From contig CAJOED010000029.1 of the NCBI GenBank assembly GCA_905233335.1, forward strand, positions 1 to 17,742: a stretch of DNA of 17,742 nt, read 5' to 3'. The stretch comes from an uncultured Synergistales bacterium. GTDB taxonomy: Bacteria; Synergistota; Synergistia; Synergistales; Aminobacteriaceae. Made by a program: the position numbers and the translations under genes. Below the pieces are notes generated by a model. That model had not been told where the DNA came from. It saw only the letters and a list, made by a program, of their open reading frames with translations, and did no database searches. Below are positions 14,203-17,742 of the stretch, piece by piece; positions within the stretch are counted from its first letter, which is position 1, and every line of letters starts with the position of its first letter.

Positions 14203-15810
14203 ATGAGGAGGATATTTGCTTTTGTTGTCTTTATGCTTCTTGTGTCGATAAGTGAATGTGCCTTTGCGCGTTCCCTTCTGACAAACTGCAACATATACCA
14301 GCTCGGGTCAGAAGAATTTGTTATCAGGCTCTACGGAAAAAATATCCCTGCCCCCGTGCCTGATTTGGTGAATAATTCCCTGCGTCTCCTCCTCAAAGAT
14401 ACACAGCCCAAAAACGTAAAAGACCTCAATGCTTCCACCCAAAATTATTTGAGTGCTATACCGCTTGTTGAGAGCTTCAACATTGAGGATATTTCGCCAG
14501 ACACAGCAATAACAATAGAGACGACTGCTCCCATAAAAATTAATGACAGTTCACGATCGATTGACGGCTACACTATGAGGATAAAAACCCAGAAACATAT
14601 TAATGCATTCCCGCCGCCGATAAAAACAAAAACAGCCATAGTTTACCCGGAAACTTCACTCCCATTCAGAGTTGACGCAAGAATTACAGTGGAGCTTCGG
14701 GACGCTGAATTGCGGGATATTCTGCGGATGCTCATGGCAAGAATAGGGCGCAACATCATCATAGATCCATCATTACCAAGCGATATACTAATCACGATGA
14801 CCCTCGTAGATGTCAGAATAGACGAAGTAATCAACTACCTCATGAGAATGTATGATGTAGCGTGTTACAGTGCAGGGAAAAACACCGTAACTTTCGGGAC
14901 GCGTGAAGGGTTGTTCAAGCATTCGGGAGCGAGGATGGTAAAGCAATTCAGGATTTCGTACGCAGAACCGGCACAAGTCAGCACACTCCTGAAGACTTTG
15001 GCGGCACTCGATGACGCTTCTATTACGGTTGACGAACGAGCGCGGACTCTCTACATCAAGACCAATCCGGCAAAAATGGAGGAAGCTGAAGACCTCATCA
15101 GCAGGATAGATACACCCATGAAGCAAGTGATGATCCACGCGAGCATTTTCGAGTTCAACGACACCGCCGCAAAAGACGTAGAGAACGCATTGAACATAGT
15201 GTACGACGAGTGGTCGAAAGTAGATGTTTCTGCACGCGGAGGAATTGCCCTGGAGTACAACGATCTGTTACGTGGGAAGGCTTCAGGGGTTGAGCGCACA
15301 ATAGCGGGGACATTCACGGCACTGGAACGCAAGAACAAAGGCAAGGTGTTGGCGAACCCGTCAGTAATCGCGATTGACGGCCAGGAAGCATCGATAAAGC
15401 TCACGCAGGACTATACGTACGTTTCGGGAAAGGACGAGGCAGGCAACCCAACGACAGAAACGGAAGAGGTCGGCCCTCAATTGACATTCACGCCGAGAAT
15501 AGAGCGGGACGGGTCAATACGCCTCAAGATACACATACAGACCGGCGACGTAATAGACAGAGTGTCGAGCGGGAACGCCGAAAATTTGCCGGTAACATCG
15601 AACAGGGACGTAACAACAGAAATTCGCGTGCGGGACGGTATGCCGTTCGTCATCGGCGGACTGTTCCAGGACAACCAGAGCAAGCTCGTAACACGCATTC
15701 CGATCTTGGGACAAATTCCGCTGCTGGGGGAGCTGTTCACGTACCGTTCGACCGAACACACTCGGACACAGGCCGTAATGGTAGTAACACCGTATATTCT
15801 CGAAAACTGA
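14203..15810 (+). CDS. Secretin (PilQ/GspD family outer-membrane channel)
   Basis: Secretins form large multimeric gated channels in the outer membrane for type IV pili or type II secretion. The 535-residue protein starts with a signal peptide (MRRIFAFVVFMLLVSISECAFA, probable cut after residue 22). An AMIN-like region (about 23-130) follows, as in PilQ. An STN/N0 domain lies at about 150-230 (ITVELRDAELRDILRMLMAR), an N1-type domain with the VKQFRISYAEPAQVSTLLKT segment at about 245-305, and the secretin barrel to the end. The barrel contains KVLANPSVIAIDGQEASI, MPFVIGGLFQDNQSK and the hallmark RIPILGQIPLLGELFTYRS (about 498-516). GGAG lies about 11 bases before the ATG. Neighbouring PilO- and PilP-like genes suggest a PilQ role, but GspD cannot be excluded. 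Confidence 0.9.
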   Translation: MRRIFAFVVFMLLVSISECAFARSLLTNCNIYQLGSEEFVIRLYGKNIPAPVPDLVNNSLRLLLKDTQPKNVKDLNASTQNYLSAIPLVESFNIEDISPDTAITIETTAPIKINDSSRSIDGYTMRIKTQKHINAFPPPIKTKTAIVYPETSLPFRVDARITVELRDAELRDILRMLMARIGRNIIIDPSLPSDILITMTLVDVRIDEVINYLMRMYDVACYSAGKNTVTFGTREGLFKHSGARMVKQFRISYAEPAQVSTLLKTLAALDDASITVDERARTLYIKTNPAKMEEAEDLISRIDTPMKQVMIHASIFEFNDTAAKDVENALNIVYDEWSKVDVSARGGIALEYNDLLRGKASGVERTIAGTFTALERKNKGKVLANPSVIAIDGQEASIKLTQDYTYVSGKDEAGNPTTETEEVGPQLTFTPRIERDGSIRLKIHIQTGDVIDRVSSGNAENLPVTSNRDVTTEIRVRDGMPFVIGGLFQDNQSKLVTRIPILGQIPLLGELFTYRSTEHTRTQAVMVVTPYILEN

Positions 15811-15843
15811 TTTCTCGCGTTAATCGTGTATAATTGCAGGGCT

Positions 15844-15852
15844 TGTTATAAT
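15844..15852 (+). promoter_or_regulatory. Putative extended -10 promoter of the efp-nusB operon
   Basis: TGTTATAAT is a perfect extended -10, 39 bases before the efp start. A second TATAAT lies at 15829-15834 without a proper TGn. No good -35 is seen. Transcription from here would give a short leader containing a perfect AGGAGGT Shine-Dalgarno (15873-15879). The 80-base gap has no terminator after the secretin gene, so read-through is also possible. Confidence 0.5.
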
Positions 15853-15890
15853 ACACACGCACAAAAATTTTCAGGAGGTTATTTTTTTTC

Positions 15891-16469
15891 ATGGCACAAG
15901 TAGCAGACACTACAGATTTTTACGTCGGCTTGAAATTGCGCTGGCAGGACGGAATTTGGGAAATTGTTGACTACGATCATCACAAAATGGGCAGAGGCGG
16001 TGCAGTCGTCCGCACGAAATTACGCAACGTAGAGACCGGCTCCATCGTAGAAAACTCCTTCAAGCCCGGCGAAAAGTTCGAGCGCATAATTTACGAGGAC
16101 AAACCCGCACAGTATTCATACAGGGACGGAGCAGACTATGTATTCATGGATCTGGCGACGTATGAAGAGATGAGATTATCACCCGAAGTTTTAGGGGATG
16201 CGGCAAAATATCTTGTTGACGACCTCGAAATACAGATAGAGTTCTTTGAAGGCAAAGTCATGGGAATAGAGCTTCCCAAGAGCGTAACTATGAAGGTAAC
16301 CGACACTCCTCCCGCGTTCAAGGGCGACACCGTAACAGGAGGCGGAAAACCAGCAACACTCGAAACAGGACTCGTGGTAACTGTGCCGGTGTTCATTGAG
16401 CCGGGAGAAGACATCGTGGTAGATACGCGCACTGGTGCATATCTCGAACGCGCGAAAAAGGGGAATTAA
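15891..16469 (+). CDS. efp: Translation elongation factor P (EF-P)
   Basis: EF-P binds between the P and E sites and rescues ribosomes stalled on consecutive prolines. The 192 residues match the usual length, with an N-terminal KOW-like domain, a middle OB domain (SYRDGADYVFMDLATYEEM) and a C-terminal OB domain (KPATLETGLVVTVPVFIEPG, then VVDTRTGAYLERA). The modification-loop sequence is KMGRGGAVVRTKLRNVETG. The tip residue is R35 where EF-P of E. coli or Bacillus has lysine (PGKG), so modification by EpmA or the Bacillus route is excluded. An arginine tip is known from the EarP-rhamnosylated class. A perfect Shine-Dalgarno (AGGAGGT) lies 11 bases upstream. It overlaps the Asp23-family gene by one base (TAATG). 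Confidence 0.97.
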   Translation: MAQVADTTDFYVGLKLRWQDGIWEIVDYDHHKMGRGGAVVRTKLRNVETGSIVENSFKPGEKFERIIYEDKPAQYSYRDGADYVFMDLATYEEMRLSPEVLGDAAKYLVDDLEIQIEFFEGKVMGIELPKSVTMKVTDTPPAFKGDTVTGGGKPATLETGLVVTVPVFIEPGEDIVVDTRTGAYLERAKKGN

Positions 16470-16882
16470 TGCCGCCTGACGAACACAAGAACGCAAACGG
16501 CGGGAATATTCACATCTCCGAAGACGTAATAGAGGAACTTGCGCGCAAAACTATTCAGGGTATCCCGAACATCAAGACAGCCTCAAAGTTAGCGTCAAAG
16601 TTTGGGCTTGGCCGGAAAAGCGGCGGTATTCGTGTTTCGGTGGAACATGCGCAGGGTAGTATGTCGATTGATGCGTATATCCTCGTGAAGTACGGACAAA
16701 GAATCCCGGACATTGCCTGGGACGTTCAGGAAAAAATCAAGGACAACCTCGAACGCTACACCGGCTATGACGTGAAAGCTGTGAATGTCAGTGTGCAGGG
16801 AATATACACGAACACGGGCGATAATTTTCAGCTTGATGTTTCGGAAGATACCCCGCCGAGTCCCGACGATGAGGCAGACTGA
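16469..16882 (+). CDS. Asp23/Gls24 family envelope stress response protein
   Basis: The 137-residue soluble protein carries the Asp23 (DUF322) domain over about residues 10-115. Recognisable stretches are ISEDVIEELARKTIQGIPNI, GGIRVSVEHAQGSMSIDAYI, LVKYGQRIPDIAWDVQEKIK and VKAVNVSVQGI. Acidic, low-complexity residues end the protein (SEDTPPSPDDEAD). In Firmicutes, Asp23 is tethered to the membrane by AmaP and is linked to cell-envelope stress; in many genomes a short Asp23 protein lies next to nusB, as here. It overlaps efp upstream and the next gene downstream (TGATG), so the four genes are translationally coupled. The biochemical role is not known in general. Confidence 0.9.
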   Translation: MPPDEHKNANGGNIHISEDVIEELARKTIQGIPNIKTASKLASKFGLGRKSGGIRVSVEHAQGSMSIDAYILVKYGQRIPDIAWDVQEKIKDNLERYTGYDVKAVNVSVQGIYTNTGDNFQLDVSEDTPPSPDDEAD

Positions 16883-17340
16883 TGTATTTTACGTGGAAGA
16901 ATACCCCGTACGGAATAATAAGAATATCATGCGACGGCCTGAAAAATTTTGCTGATGACATGCTGAAATCACGAATGCATTTATACAGCATAACCCTCAC
17001 GCCGTCAGGAAAGAAAGAACATGCAGATATGACGATCGTAATTTCAGACGAGGAGCTGCAGCCTTCAACAAAAAAGCAGGTGGAAAATCATTTTGCGGAA
17101 GTCCTCAAGCCTATGGGCATGAAGCCGTTAATTGTGTGGGCAAGTCCTGAGCGCGGAGTAATGCCTGTTCTGCAAAGTCCGTACACCTGGGCAGTAGTTG
17201 CGGCGTGTTCTGCTGTGATAATCACTGCTGGTTTCGAGGGTTTTTTCTGGACGGCATTCTGGGGAGCGTCGGCGTGGTTTGGAGTGTTTGGTCTTGGCCG
17301 CATTGCGAGAAAACTGGGGAGAGTTCAGCATGGCAGGTAG
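16882..17340 (+). CDS. Membrane protein with possible Asp23-like N-terminal domain
   Basis: The 152-residue protein has a soluble N-terminal part (1-100) and two closely spaced membrane helices (about 101-118 and 120-139) ending in a basic tail (RIARKLGR). I do not recognise a named family. The soluble part follows a strand-helix-strand order (HADMTIVISDEEL, then KKQVENHFAEVLK, then MKPLIVWASP). This resembles the Asp23-domain core of the preceding gene and could be a distant relative. Lying between the Asp23 gene and nusB, with overlaps on both sides, it may be the membrane partner of the Asp23 protein, like AmaP in Firmicutes but with helices at the C-terminus instead of the N-terminus. That function is inference; the gene itself is well supported by coupling (TGATG). 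Confidence 0.82.
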   Translation: MYFTWKNTPYGIIRISCDGLKNFADDMLKSRMHLYSITLTPSGKKEHADMTIVISDEELQPSTKKQVENHFAEVLKPMGMKPLIVWASPERGVMPVLQSPYTWAVVAACSAVIITAGFEGFFWTAFWGASAWFGVFGLGRIARKLGRVQHGR

Positions 17341-17742
17341 AAAGTATATAGGCAGAAAGTTCGGTGCAATTCACCGTTCGCGTGAACTGGCTGTGCAGTT
17401 TCTGTACTCTATGGAGGTTTGCCCGGAGCGGGATTTTTCGGAGGCTGTCGAGCTGTTTCTGAATCTCAACGACATAACGCAGGATGATACGCCTGAAGTC
17501 AAAGAACGCTGCAGGAATTTAGCCCGTGAAGTATGGAGCAGAAAGAGTGAGATTGACGGGGTGTTACTGCGAGTTGTTACCGGGTGGCGGCCTGAAAGAA
17601 TGATGAGCGTAGACAGAACAATATTGCGCTTGATGATACTTGAAGGGTTCATGGTGAAGTCGCTTCCGGTGAAGTCGGCAGTCAGTGAGGCGGTGAATCT
17701 GGCGGGTAGTTTCGGGACAAAGAACTCGCCGAAATTCGTCGG
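17330..17742 (+). CDS. nusB: Transcription antitermination factor NusB (3' end beyond the window)
   Basis: NusB binds boxA RNA with NusE (S10) and acts in rRNA antitermination. The ATG at 17330 opens a frame that stays open to the window edge (137 full codons), so the gene is truncated only by the window. Family features are RSRELAVQFLYSMEV near residue 16, WRPERMMSVDRTILRLMILE, and LPVKSAVSEAVNLAGSFGTK followed by NSPKFV, which matches the family's conserved C-terminal FVNG-type motif. A basic 15-residue lead (AGRKYIGRKFGAIH) precedes the domain. The start overlaps the preceding gene by 11 bases, so it is translated by coupling in the efp operon. Only the last few residues should be missing. 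Confidence 0.93.
   Translation, partial: MAGRKYIGRKFGAIHRSRELAVQFLYSMEVCPERDFSEAVELFLNLNDITQDDTPEVKERCRNLAREVWSRKSEIDGVLLRVVTGWRPERMMSVDRTILRLMILEGFMVKSLPVKSAVSEAVNLAGSFGTKNSPKFV

Noticed and set aside
1..17742. CRISPR arrays, insertion sequences or long repeats
   Set aside because: I saw no regularly spaced repeats, transposase genes or long terminal inverted repeats; the longest notable repeat is the 16-base core near rsmH.

Overview
The window looks like a stretch of chromosome from an anaerobic, diderm bacterium, most likely of the phylum Synergistota. This is an inference from content and not from a database match. A secretin with PilO- and PilP-like inner-membrane partners implies an outer membrane. 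An Asp23-family protein between efp and nusB is a neighbourhood familiar from Firmicutes, and a branched-chain amino-acid ABC importer suits an amino-acid-fermenting lifestyle. Nothing in the window points to a phage, a plasmid or an insertion sequence.

Layout. (1) 7-723, minus strand: a three-part winged-helix protein of unknown role, divergent from the rest. (2) 724-1002: an intergenic region with a duplicated promoter/Shine-Dalgarno module and a short, doubtful ORF. (3) 1003-7766: a compact piece of the division and cell-wall (dcw) cluster, rsmH-ftsL-ftsI-murE-murF-mraY, with overlapping or nearly touching genes. The usual mraZ is absent upstream, and murD, ftsW, murG and murC are absent downstream. 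murE is interrupted by a frameshift close to its N-terminus, around 4208-4215. (4) 7792-8211: a consensus promoter, tRNA-Ser(GCU), tRNA-Arg(ACG), a 31-codon ORF with a strong Shine-Dalgarno, and an intrinsic terminator. (5) 8314-13025: livJ-livH-livM-livG-livF, a complete LIV-type importer with a terminator-like hairpin between livJ and livH. (6) 13015-15810: PilO-like, PilP-like and secretin genes; the first overlaps the end of livF. (7) 15844-17742: efp, an Asp23-family gene, a membrane-protein gene and nusB (cut by the window edge), all overlapping and probably driven by an extended -10 promoter before efp.

How the genes work together. The dcw genes modify the ribosome (RsmH), build the divisome (FtsL, FtsI) and make lipid-linked peptidoglycan precursor (MurE, MurF, MraY). 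LivJHMGF imports branched-chain or related amino acids. The PilO/PilP/secretin set forms part of an envelope-spanning type IV pilus or type II secretion machine. The last block serves translation (EF-P), transcription antitermination (NusB) and probably envelope stress (Asp23 and its possible membrane partner).

No wholly new system is visible. The items most worth a second look are the murE frameshift, the arginine at the EF-P modification site, the coupling of a secretin cassette to a LIV operon, a possible Asp23-like protein with a C-terminal membrane anchor, and two small-ORF/structured regions.
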